DNA of 64,000 nucleotides from NCBI RefSeq assembly GCF_027596085.1, contig NC_072469.1, positions 16,746,238-16,810,237 of the forward strand. The letters run 5' to 3'. Within the stretch, counting starts at the first letter, position 1. Each line of letters opens with the position of its first letter. This document shows positions 38,801 to 57,875 of the stretch, piece after piece. The DNA comes from Anoplopoma fimbria (Eukaryota; Chordata; Actinopteri; Perciformes; Anoplopomatidae). Made by a program: the position numbers and the translations under genes. The notes below the pieces were generated by a model, which worked only from the letters and a program-made list of their open reading frames with translations, did no database searches and was not told the origin of the DNA.

Positions 38801-40887
38801 AAAAGCCAATTTCAATATTCATTTCAATATTTATTTATTTTTAAAATTGGGGTTCATATTTATTTCAGAACCAATTAAACAAACAAGATTTAACTTGGTA
38901 GTTAGACAGCTTTAGTTAAACCAGGATAGCTGTTTCTTTATGCCAAGCTAAGCTAATAAGCTTATGGCTCTAGCTTCATATTTTGAAAAATGGACAGATA
39001 TTTAAGTGGTATCAACATTCTCATCAAGAAAGTGAACAAACATATTTCTCAAAATTTTGAACCAACTTTCAGCACAATGATTAATCAGGAAAAAAGTTGT
39101 TGAAAGTTAGATTAAGCTGATTGACTCCTGGCTTAATCATGAGAGCAACGTGGCTCTTCTCACCTAACTCACGATTCTTTGTCAAACTATTTATAAAAAT
39201 GTAGTTTCTGTGAGAAAACAAGGCATTTTCTGTGAAAACCTCTAGCTGGAACATTGCATTTAATGTAATCAATCATTGTGGTTTTGTTGTGAAATCTGTT
39301 GTTTTGCTTGATGGTAAGGCAAAGTATTTATCAGTACAAAGCAGGAATAAATTACTTTTGCTTTTCTCTCATGCTTCTGTAAAACAAGCAGGAGGGGGTC
39401 TCAGGCAGAACAGAACACAGAAACAAAGTCTTGTGGGAAAAGTGGTCAAAACAGCAAGAAACACCAAATGTCTTTATAATAGCCATATAATGTTGCAGAA
39501 AAGATTTTGACGATACATAATGTGTGTGATGACAATAGGCAGTCACATCCAAAAATGGGCTTCAATGTTTGGACACTAAACAATACATTTTATCTCTCTT
39601 CCTGTTCTCTGCTGAAGCGCATATCCACCAGGTGAAGGACAACCTAGGCAAGACATCCCAACAGCTCGTACCTGCTGTGTTCACAAACACATGAGGTAAG
39701 CCAGTCGGTGGCAGCAGGATCCAGGTCTGTTGACTTGGCATGGCTTGCGTACCCTCCCTGTCAGTATATCCGTTAGGAGGATCCTCCAGACTTTGATCTC
39801 CTGACTAATGGTCTCCCTCCTCCTCCCTTTTCATCTTCCCCTTCCTGCTGAGTTTAGTGTCTCAGGTTTTACAGGGCTAAAAGGTTGATATGCTTAATGT
39901 ACATGTGAGGTTGTGCAGGCCAGGTCTGCTCAACTCACAAGCCTACTTGATATTGCAAAAGTAAATCAAATTACGCAAAGTGGAGTAACTTGTTGGCAAT
40001 ATAACAACACATAAAAAGACTGTATCCTCTATATTTGACTGCTGAACTGACAACCTCAATCTGCTAAATCTGGGTTTGCGTCTAGTTTTGCCCGGTGCGT
40101 TCCAGGGAGCGCTTCATGGAGTCCTGAAGCTGAAACAGCTGGATGAAGCTGTCAGGGACACCATGCGCTGCGGGGGATGCACCGCCAGCAGAGCCTCCTT
40201 CATAGGAGCCTGTTTTGGGGCACAGGTACTGTAGGAGTATGGCTCTCAGGCATATGAAATAGTCATTAGTCACTGATCCTGTTTTGAGTAGGAAATGCGA
40301 TCGCAAATGTGTTTTTAAACAGCAGTATTCTTTTTTATTCTCTTTTTCTATAATAGTTTATATTTCTAAAGAGTGATTTAAGGAGACAGTGTTTTGATTA
40401 TGCAAATAATGAGAGAAAGAAATAAACAAAGATTAATAGTAAAATAAAATATAAGAAGCGATGCAATTATCCATTTAAGAAAACCAAGACATAGTAAAAG
40501 TTAAAAGAACTGCATTCAAGGTGATGAATATTGCACAGGTCGGTTGGATTCTACTCTGTGCCATTTTCATCACCTTCAATGCAATCCTTTTATATTATTG
40601 TTGTTTTCTCTTAAATGGATCATTTTTGTTGCGACTTGTATATTGTTATATAAGTGTTTAAAAAATAATAATTATAATTGTGGAATTTAAGGGATGAGTT
40701 GTTTGATGACAGCGAGCTCAGATATTTTGAAAGCTTTGTGTTGCCTGTGATGATTTCAGCTGTCTTCTTGATGTGTTTTCAGACTGGTCTCCAGGGAATC
40801 CCAGAGTCTTGGAGGAAGAGGACACTGAGATATCCTCTGCTGCTGGAACTATCTGAAAAGTTGGTCCAAAAAAAGCAGCAGTTGTAG
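35878..40887 (+). CDS. selenoj: Selenoprotein J (J1-crystallin / ADP-ribosylglycohydrolase homologue), UGA recoded as selenocysteine
   Basis: Nine coding exons (35878-35944, 36732-36911, 37343-37441, 38004-38096, 38188-38344, 38462-38577, 39618-39695, 40086-40225, 40783-40887) join in consistent phases into 344 residues. The N-terminus (ADRAIGAIIGAAAADA), the QPMHWIYNP and YGDQAYVLL segments and the C-terminal PGAFQGALHG and GGCTASRASFIGACFGA blocks place it with jellyfish J1 crystallins and the ADP-ribosylglycohydrolase fold. Codon 263 is TGA. Ten conserved-looking residues in a row follow it in the next exon, and a SECIS hairpin lies in the 3'UTR, so the TGA is read as selenocysteine. The start ATG at 35,878 is followed by G; an ATG 10 bp upstream is out of frame. 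The intron 1 donor (GCAG|GTTAGA) is weak. Fish SelJ is described as possibly structural, with no enzyme activity known to me. The aspartates expected for metal binding are largely missing. Confidence 0.93.
38690..39065. repeat. AGCTTAGC-family interspersed repeat, copy 3
   Basis: The left half (AATATGAAGCTATAGCC) and right half (GGCTCTAGCTTCATATT) are inverted relative to each other, with GTATCAACATTCTCATCAAG near the right end. This is the best view of the inverted-repeat structure of the family. The element lies inside selenoj intron 6. Confidence 0.6.
39692..39694 (+). other. selenoj: In-frame TGA selenocysteine codon (codon 263 of selenoj)
   Basis: Exon 7 ends Phe-Thr-Asn-Thr-TGA-G, with the donor GTAAGC immediately after. 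The leftover G joins TT of exon 8 to give Val, and translation continues LPGAFQGALHGVLK. In cysteine-containing relatives I recall a Cys close to the PGAF motif, so selenocysteine here fits a Sec/Cys exchange. Ending translation here would remove about 80 conserved residues. Confidence 0.9.
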
Positions 40888-40990
40888 CTCAGCTTTGATT
40901 TTGCCCTAAATGCAGTTGTTTTATCACGTATCAAGTATTTATGGAGTGTGGAAAATCAAAGCTAAAAGACTTTCTCAAGTTTCAGATGTA

Positions 40991-41069
40991 CTTTGACACG
41001 ACAATCCATGACAGTTGCATTCTAAAGTCTTGTGCTGAATGAAACTCGAATCCATTTGATCTGTCAAAG
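40991..41069 (+). promoter_or_regulatory. SECIS element (selenocysteine insertion sequence)
   Basis: The hairpin in the selenoj 3'UTR starts about 100 bases after the stop codon. Helix I is CTTTGACA (40,991-40,998) with TGTCAAAG (41,062-41,069), a perfect 8-bp match. After an internal loop comes the 5' core ATGA (41,008-41,011). Helix II is AGTTGCATTC (41,013-41,022) with GAATGAAACT (41,037-41,046), nine of ten paired. The 3' core is CGAA (41,047-41,050), supplying the GA of the kink-turn quartet. The apical loop carries the conserved AAA (41,024-41,026). A weak 3-bp pairing inside the loop (AGT with GCT) leaves form 1 versus form 2 open. It recruits SBP2 and eEFSec to recode UGA. Confidence 0.92.
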
Positions 41070-41171
41070 CTGCATCATGCAAGCAACGGAAAGTCTGTGC
41101 ATGGTATTTATGTTGTGTTGAGTTCATGGAATACATTTATCCTCTGCAGCTGCATTGTAAGAAATGTATCA

Positions 41172-41177
41172 AATAAA
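41172..41177 (+). terminator. selenoj polyadenylation signal AATAAA
   Basis: A canonical AATAAA about 285 bases after the selenoj stop codon and about 100 bases after the SECIS, so the SECIS falls inside the predicted 3'UTR. Confidence 0.75.
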
Positions 41178-43248
41178 GAGCCTTAAAGTCACCAACATAC
41201 ATGCGTTGTTCCATAAATTATTTGCTGAAAGGTAGACAGTTGGGATTTTCCTAATCTCAGGAAACATGTGTTGCCTTGATGACAATTTAATTTTCCTGAA
41301 GATTCAGCTGGTTTTGGTCCTCTCTTACCCTTGAGTGCTTTCTGTAATGGTGAAGTGAAAGAGCAGATACAGAGAGAGATTTACTACTGGAACAACCAGA
41401 CTGCAACCGAGTCCTCCCTCAAAGTAGCTGTTCTGCCTTCCTGAAAGTGCTGACTTCCATATTCACGTGTTTAAGCACCCGCCCCAACAATTCGGAAAGT
41501 AAGCCAAGCATAAAGCAAAGCCAAAGCCTTAATATCTTTGACATAGTGTGGTTATAAAAAATGCAGTGTGTGGGCTACTGTTGCAGGCCATTTGCTGTTT
41601 TACAGATTATACTTCATGATAAATTGGCAATAATTCCAGCTTGTTCAAATCAAAACAATTGAAGGTTAACATTGTAAATCAATACCTTTTAGGTAAACTG
41701 GTATTACATGACATCTTGGCAGTGCAATATGAAACTACTGTATGTGTGTGATGGGGAAAACCCAAAGCATTTTTATTTATGAGGCCCAAACCCAACATAA
41801 TAGGAACACATGTGTGGATGAGGAAACCTACGTTGGGCTGACTGGAAAGGTTGTAGCTGACGGTGCGTTGGTAGCCTACAGAGAGGAAGTCATTTGATTT
41901 CTCTCTCTGCCTGATATCCTCCCACACAGCAGGTAGCAGGCTCTGTCTGGCATAACTACATCCAGACCCAGAAAGTGTTTTTGTTTTTCCAAAAACTGCC
42001 AAAGTCCTCGAGACAATTTCCAAGAAAGAGAAGAGGGTTGCAGAAGTTATTATGTTGTAAGCACATAATTCTTATTTCAAATTACCTGCATGCAACGAAG
42101 CTGCATTATGGTGGAATAAAACAGACAATATTCTATAGAGGGGATCTAAATAATCTCTCCCTTTCTTACATAGTTGCCTCACTTGCAGTGCACACCAATT
42201 TGCCAAGTTTGGAGTCCAGCCATGACTGCCGCTAATAAGAAAAATGCATAACTTATAGTGTAAAATTAAATAAAATCTTCTGATGTTCCTGTTTATGGTG
42301 GAAGTGTGCAACATCCAGGATGATATTCAGGAACAAATATTTATTACAATACATCAGATGGAATGGTGGTTTTACATGTGGATCCTGTATGCTACTTTAC
42401 ACACAAAACAAATGTGCGTGGTCAAATGTAAATTCTCATTCAGATTTTACAGCTGTCAATAATAGCCGACACAAAAACATCTATGGTAAAGGATCAATGA
42501 GGGGTGACAGGCAAAAGGTGTGATGTCCAGGGTTCAGGGCAAACGATTGTAAATGGGTTTAGTGCTGCAGAAATATATGTTATCTTCCAAAGCCACCACA
42601 AGGACGCAAGGGGCCTTAACCTTGTCCTTTATATGTGCTTTAATTTTCTTATGTGTGAATATGAATTTGATTTATTTGGTTGGACTTGATACACTCTTAA
42701 CTAATTTTACCCTTTTAACAATAACATGCGTGTATACAATTCTGAATTGGTCTGTTTGTTGTTGTTTTAGTATCAACTTTGCCAAACGTTTATAAAATGT
42801 GTAAAATGTAGAACAAAAATGTATGAACTTCAATCTCAATCAAGCTGTTATTGTGGAACATTTCGATTTTCCCTCTTATTTTCACAACTTCTTGGTGCGC
42901 TTTACTCGTAACATGATTCCTATATTTCCAAATGACATGATTGCAACACAAGATTGGCCTAATGGAAGCGACTTTCATTTACACACGATTGAGCAATGCA
43001 GGACGCGTCGACCTCATAAACCATTGTCAAAGATTCTGGGTAGTGTTTTCATCGACTGGACAAAATCCGGCAGCAGCAACACTTCCATGTAACGTGAAAT
43101 GATTATGCAGATTAGAAAGTTAGTGAAACACTATCCGTTTGCGGAGCAGTCAACCAAAAATCAACAGCGACACGTTTTACTAACTAAATCGTGAGTTGTT
43201 TCAGTTCATTTTCTGCCGTCAACTTCCCCGTTGTGTCGTGCGACGCTA
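41178..43248. other. Intergenic region between selenoj and sh3glb1
   Basis: About 2 kb of AT-rich DNA between two genes in the same direction. Short open frames at 42,553-42,795 and 42,823-43,092 resemble nothing known to me. The right end becomes CpG-rich approaching the sh3glb1 start. Confidence 0.6.
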
Positions 43249-43260
43249 TGCGCATGCGCG
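43249..43260 (+). promoter_or_regulatory. NRF1-type motif in the sh3glb1 promoter
   Basis: TGCGCATGCGCG fits the palindromic NRF1 consensus (YGCGCAYGCGCR). It sits about 180 bp upstream of the sh3glb1 ATG in the CpG-rich stretch of about 43,130-43,500. NRF1 often drives housekeeping and mitochondria-linked genes, which suits endophilin-B1. Binding itself is inferred. Confidence 0.65.
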
Positions 43261-43441
43261 AGATTTCCCCTCAGCTGTCAGATGCGGATGGAGATGTGAA
43301 GTATCTTGTCCGTACAAGATCTTTGTCAGGACCAACAGCTGGGTGGAACTCCGACAAAAAGAAGTTGCCTCAGCGCAGAGGGATGGCCGTTTGACGGAGA
43401 CGAGCTAGCTGTCGTGTTAAGAGCTTATCCCCCGCGGTGTC

Positions 43442-52154
<8,713 letters not shown>

Positions 52155-53350
52155 GACCCCCCCCCCCCCCCCCCCAACCCCACCCCAGCCCCCTGTAACC
52201 AGCTGTGATCTCATATTTATATTGTGTTTCAGGGACCGGACTCACTTTCCCTTCCATTCGGTCATTTTAGAACGAGTTGTATTTCTATGAAAAGGAGTCT
52301 CAGTTTTAGCAGACAGGAGCTGGATTGGAATACATTTGAGAGAACAGAAAGGAAACGAACCCCTGATGTGTTTGTATGCAACTGTAGTACATTTCTAAAA
52401 CATGCTTCCATGCCTTTTTACGCTTGATGCCATGCAATCTGCAATACGTACCAGAACATCTCCCAAACTGTAACTTAAAAAAAAAAAAAAAAAAAAAAAC
52501 TTTTTGTTTACAATATATATCTCAGATGGTGACCTTAATGCTTTTAATGTGAGGGTATTATTTCCCTTCCCTTGCTGCAAGATTTTTTTCAACTAGCAAT
52601 ATAGCAGACACTTTTTTTTAAATACAAAAATGCACTTCCGTTTGAAGTGGAGAGTGATGCTGATAATTAAGTCTTGTTTTATAATTGATAATCCAAAGTA
52701 TGAATTGTTTTTTTAACATTATCGTAAGTATTGTGCGTCAGCTTTAATTACATGGAGCCATACTGGACAGCGAGTTTAACCCATTGTTCCAGTACATTTG
52801 ATTGATTGAATAAGATGCTTTGATACCTGCTGATAACCAAGCAGTTACAACTCCCATGCCAGATATTGTTAAGTGCCTATCACAGTGAATCGGCTTCTCT
52901 AAAACCATTTGCCTTGTTTGCAGCTAAACCAGCAGTATTGAGACGGTCTATTTAGTCTCCTCTCTTAGTATTGAACCACAATACTTCTATTTAAGTTATT
53001 GACAATTGGAAACCAACATTTCCACGTTCCTATTGGAAGTTAATTTACCAGAAGACAGCTATGAGCTCTGACTAAATTATTGAGTTGTATATTGGTCATA
53101 AATACACAATATGCGACATGTTTATCATATCTGCCGTTGGTCGACTTGGTGTTTTATTTTGAAGAAAAAGCCTCAAAGTGAAACCATTAACCTTTTTTTG
53201 ACATTACTAGTTTCCCTTAAACGTGTATTTCAACTCCATATTGAAAAAAAAAAAGCCTTGTTACAATCTGGGAGATGAAATTATATTATTCCATGGCTGC
53301 TTTTTGTTTTTGTGTGTAACTGATTATATAGCATACAATTGTAAAATAAA
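52155..53350 (+). other. sh3glb1 3'UTR with C19 and A23 runs
   Basis: The predicted 3'UTR runs from the TGA stop to about the AATAAA at 53,345-53,350. It contains a 19-base C run (52,157-52,175) beginning two bases after the stop codon and a 23-base A run (52,477-52,499). Otherwise it is AT-rich and non-coding. Confidence 0.7.
53345..53350 (+). terminator. sh3glb1 polyadenylation signal AATAAA
   Basis: A canonical AATAAA about 1.2 kb after the stop codon, in AT-rich sequence. Earlier cleavage sites cannot be excluded. Confidence 0.6.
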
Positions 53351-54191
53351 TATACAATATGATGCGTTAAAATAAGAAAATATCACTGGTCTGTTTTTGA
53401 GATTTCATTTTATTTATTATAGTGCACTCTTTAAGTAGTGAGGGAGCTAAATGTGGCTTTGATGATTTTTCTTGATTCCTGGTGGAACCACTAGAGGGCA
53501 GAGCAAGCAACTGATTGTACTGTCATTTGTACGGTCATTTGAAGAAATGTCATTTGGCAGAATCATGTGAGATTGAGAGAGAAAGAGAAAGTTAATGTCA
53601 AGTTATGCATGAACACCTTTTGAAAGCCTCCCTTTCCGACCCAGTAGTCGTGATAGTGCTAAATTACATTAAAGAAAAATGGGGGGTTTTTTTAAACATA
53701 AAAGACCAAACATTAACATAAATGTGTACAAGGAAAATGAAATCAAACATTTACAATAAAAATAAATCACATTTATTACTACAGGTCAATTTACAAAACC
53801 ATTTTCTCCTTATTAGTTCTCAGGAAAGAACATGAATGTCAAACCGTCATCAATCTACTGTAGATTTAAAAGAAAATGTTCAGTCTAAAAGATACACTTT
53901 TTGATTTTAACACCGACAAAGTGTTTCTACAATAGTGGTGTGAGACAATTCCTGTGAAAGAGGTCAAATGAGTTTATAAATAGAAATAATTCCCACCATG
54001 ATCAAAAGTCTATTTAATATGATACATATGACACCTCTGAATGGAAGCTTATTCTTCTGTTGATTTATCCTGCTTTTGGACGAATCCTTTTTTCAGCCAA
54101 AAACATTGAATATTTAAAAGTAATTCTAGAAATATATGCTCAATGTTGCTACATTCATACAGAATTTGGTGAGCAGAAGAGTAGATTCCCT

Positions 54192-54281
54192 CTACCCTGT
54201 TGTTGTCCTGGGTTCTCTCCGGACCCGTTCCCCAGTGACTTCCACAACTCCCAGTGGAGCTTCATGCTGCAGTGCTAGCAG
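54192..54281 (-). other. Possible terminal coding exon of an unassigned minus-strand gene
   Basis: On the minus strand an acceptor (TCTGGTCCACAG) is followed by an open frame of exactly 29 codons and a TAG. It reads LLALQHEAPLGVVEVTGERV and nine more residues. The block is GC-richer and looks more coding-like than its AT-rich flanks, and AATAAA-type signals on the minus strand lie further on (near 53,775 and 53,410). I do not recognise the peptide and found no upstream partner exon, so chance or a decayed gene is possible. Confidence 0.2.
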
Positions 54282-55574
54282 CTGTGGACCAGAAACATAC
54301 AAATCCCCAGAAAATAACTCAAAACTCTGACCCAGTTTGAGAGAATCTCTTTATTTGCAGAAGATTTCAAAGGTTATGATATCCAAGGCACCCTGTACTG
54401 GGTATACTCTTTACAATGACTTACTGAGGGGGTCCCTCTGACTACAGCTTCATAAAATGAGCCTAGAAAAGCTACAGTGGGAATCTTATTTTTTTTCACA
54501 CTAAAATCTGTCACAAGTCCCTTTTGTCAGTCTTGAGGCAGTCACACAGTTAAAAACTGTAATGAAGCACTTCCTGGCTAAACAATAAGTCCAGTGCAAA
54601 GCGCCCCGTCCCTGCTGTCATAAGGGCAGGAAGGGTTAAGAGGAAGTGAGGTTTTGCAAACTGCCTGTTGACTAAGAAGCTGCCTGTACATCAGATTACG
54701 TTGGACAATCATTTGTTTTTCCAGCACACGGCCATCTGCGTCAGAGACATTAACCACTAGCCTTTGACCTATAGGAGCCTGTTGTACTATTTTCCAAAAT
54801 AGTTTTTATGAGAGTGATATTTAAAGGTAAAGCCTGAAAGCCCAATGGAGAAATGATACTTATGTATATGTACACCAATGTTGAGCAAACTAAAATAAAG
54901 AGTTTAGACCAAAAAATCTAATATTTGAGGCTAACATTGGTCCTCATAAAACCTCAGTTTTGGGCATAACTTTTCAGTTGTACATTATTCTGCGTTCTAA
55001 AACCTTTTCTTTATCTCTCTTAAAATAACCCGACCCGCTTAGATAATGTAAGCGTGAAACGAGTTCACAGATCAGATGAGTGATCCAAAATAAAAAACAC
55101 TTCCTCTTTCATCAGTCCTTATTTTCTTTCATATGTTGCACAGAAAATACTTGTTGACATCTGCCATTTTAGGCCTCCTTAAGGTTCACTTGATGCTAAG
55201 GGGATGCTTTTGTGATTTATCTGCACATCTCTGAACAAGGCTTTCATACTCAGGCGTCAACAACTTGTTTGAGTGCAAACTGGGCGAAAAAGTGAAGCGA
55301 GAAGATAAACTGCTGCATATCTGATGTGTTTGCTGAGGATGCTGGGTCACATGGTAGTTGGGTAACAGGTAGCCACCATATTATCATTGTCAGAGACAAA
55401 TTGTCTCTCCTGAACAGGATGTGTGTTCTTTTTTTAGACATGCCAGCGACTAGGCTCTATGGATGGCAATGCCAGTTTTTTGGGGGGGCCGTTGGTGATT
55501 TTCGCCCAAATACAAGCAATACTAATGATATTCTGATATTCAAATCAGTCTCAGCTGCAATTGGTGCATATATA

Positions 55575-55806
55575 CAGTACCAGTCAAAGGTTTGGACACA
55601 CCTTCTCATTCAATGTTTTTTCTTTCTTTATTTTAATTTTCTTTTCTACATTGTAGATTAATATTGAAGACATTCAAACTATGAAGGAACACATATGGAA
55701 TTATGTGGTAAACAAACAAATGCTCAACAAACCAGAATATGTTTTATATTTTAGATTCTTCAAAGTAGTTGAATGAGAAGGTGTGTCCAAACTTTGACTG
55801 GTACTG
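55575..55806 (+). mobile_element. Tc1/mariner-type MITE, copy 2, downstream of sh3glb1
   Basis: This is a second copy of the element at 44,391 with the same terminal repeats and interior, differing at scattered positions (for example CAAAGGTTTGG for CAAAAGTTTGG). The left flank is TA (55,573-55,574). On the right the sequence passes through TG into a (TA)n tract, so the right TA duplication has been changed or absorbed. No coding capacity. Confidence 0.85.
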
Positions 55807-55808
55807 TG

Positions 55809-55924
<116 letters not shown>

Positions 55925-57707
55925 ACAGTCGCCTCTCCGTGTTGTTGTGTTATACTCACTGAAACCATGCCTGTAGCTGACAGTAGCTCCTCACAGGACG
56001 CTGATCGGTCCGTTCACTGACTGGCTGGACGCTAACGCATTACTTGAATCCTGACAAGATTAATTCTCTTGTGATTTTAGCGTGATTTTGTTATTCATTT
56101 TATCCACTAAAGGGGCATCAAAGAAGGCACTTTTGCTCTTTTCGAACATGGGGGAACCAAGCGAGGGCAGCATAGATCTTGCTCAGATGTACCACAGTAC
56201 TCACCTGCTGTCATAATGCTACTTGAAATAATCTTTTTTCACCACTCAAGCTCAAATTTCACTTCTCTATTTGCTTTTGCATTTATCTGTGAGAAACTGT
56301 GACCACTGTTTCACTCAGCCACATTGCTTTAGAGCACTGCGGTATATATTTGGTTGTTCACTTTAAGGACGGACCCCATATCCACAGTTAGTTGTTTTGC
56401 AAAGACAAATCATCTGCATTTATGTGTGCTTTGCAAATGTTTCTGTGCTATCACCACATTAACAAAAGATGAGTGGGGATGATATAGTTCACATGTATGT
56501 GGTCACTTGTCTCCGCAGCCACCAATGAATACGACTTGTGCAATCACATGTATTGCATTTATGCACCATGTTGAGTTAGATACAAAGTTATCATAGTTTG
56601 GCTTCCATGTTGCGTTAATGTCCTCTAACCTATTTTGTATAGTTGTCTTCTAACTTCCGACAATTTTATAGCTGATTAATCAAATGAAATTCCCCTTGGT
56701 CAACATCTGTGACAGTTGGCAAAGTACCTTCCGCAAATGAGGATTTCATGATGTCAGTTCTTTCCCAATGGGATCAGACTGTTGAGCCGTTTTTGTCAGA
56801 ACAGTAGGAGCATTTCATTGCTCCAGGCCAACTATTTACCTCCATAAATAGTTGGAGTTATAAAATAGAGATATAAAATAAAGAAGTTATACATACTTCT
56901 TTATTTTATATCCCCTGCTGTTAATTTCCTTATAGAAACTTAAAACCTAAATTTGTACCGCCCAGCGAGATATTTGCTAGTACTTTTGCTTCAGTACTGG
57001 TTTCAAGTTGCCAATCAGTTTAAATCCAGAAGTGCAGTATTAGTCATTGTTCGCACTACTTATTAATAACTTAATTTTGGTTAAAAATATTCAAACAGAA
57101 TCCTTCAAATCACGAGCCTGTTCATTCACCTGTAGTCAACTGCTGCCCTGAGATGAACCCATGTGCATGCTCAGAATTAATCTTTCCTGCTCTGCAGATG
57201 AACATCAAAGAACATGTCTTAAAATATCTGTAAAAATGATGGTGTTTCTTGGCTTTGACACAGTTTTACTTTGGTTTTTGTTTTTTATGTTCCAACCACT
57301 ATGACCCTGAGCATCACCACAGTGGTATTCTGGTTACTTTCTGGTTAGGCCTCCGGCACTGTGCACAGCGACACACTGATCTACCAGCCTTCACACTCCT
57401 GTGCAACAACACACATAAAAACAAATGTAGGGAAATTATTGTTTGTAAGGTTTATTATGATATACACTGGGATGTCATGCCTATGTTGCATCTGTGTCTA
57501 CCGGATGGGAAGGAAACTTCAAACCCCTCCTCTTTGAGATACTGAACTGGGCAGTTCCTGCACATCTTAGCAAAACAGGAAATTTCATGTTTCCTCTGCT
57601 GCTTATAGCAACAACTTGCATCACACTACTTCTGCATATGTTCACATATGCATACACACAAGAACGCAGCCACATTTTTACATCGGGGTATCGGGCAGGG
57701 GGTCTGG

Positions 57708-57713
57708 TTTTAT
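57708..57713 (-). terminator. nrros polyadenylation signal (AATAAA on the minus strand)
   Basis: TTTATT on the plus strand, about 165 bases beyond the nrros stop codon. A plausible but unverified 3' end signal. Confidence 0.45.
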
Positions 57714-57875
57714 TACAACAGCACAGTATTTGTGAAAAAGTGGAATCCCCGCTGCTTTAATACATATAATAGAATTGTTCCTTTATCATTATGGACAATT
57801 TTACAACATACATTCAGTTACATTTTTCAATAATATACCATACAAAATACATTTTTGTTGAAATTTTATAAAGTA

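Noticed and set aside
35878..39694. selenoj as a gene ending at the TGA (262 residues) or as a pseudogene
   Set aside because: The frame continues through two further well-spliced exons with family motifs, and a SECIS lies in the 3'UTR.
42823..43092. 89-codon open frame upstream of sh3glb1
   Set aside because: No recognisable protein, and it lies in the intergenic region approaching the sh3glb1 promoter.
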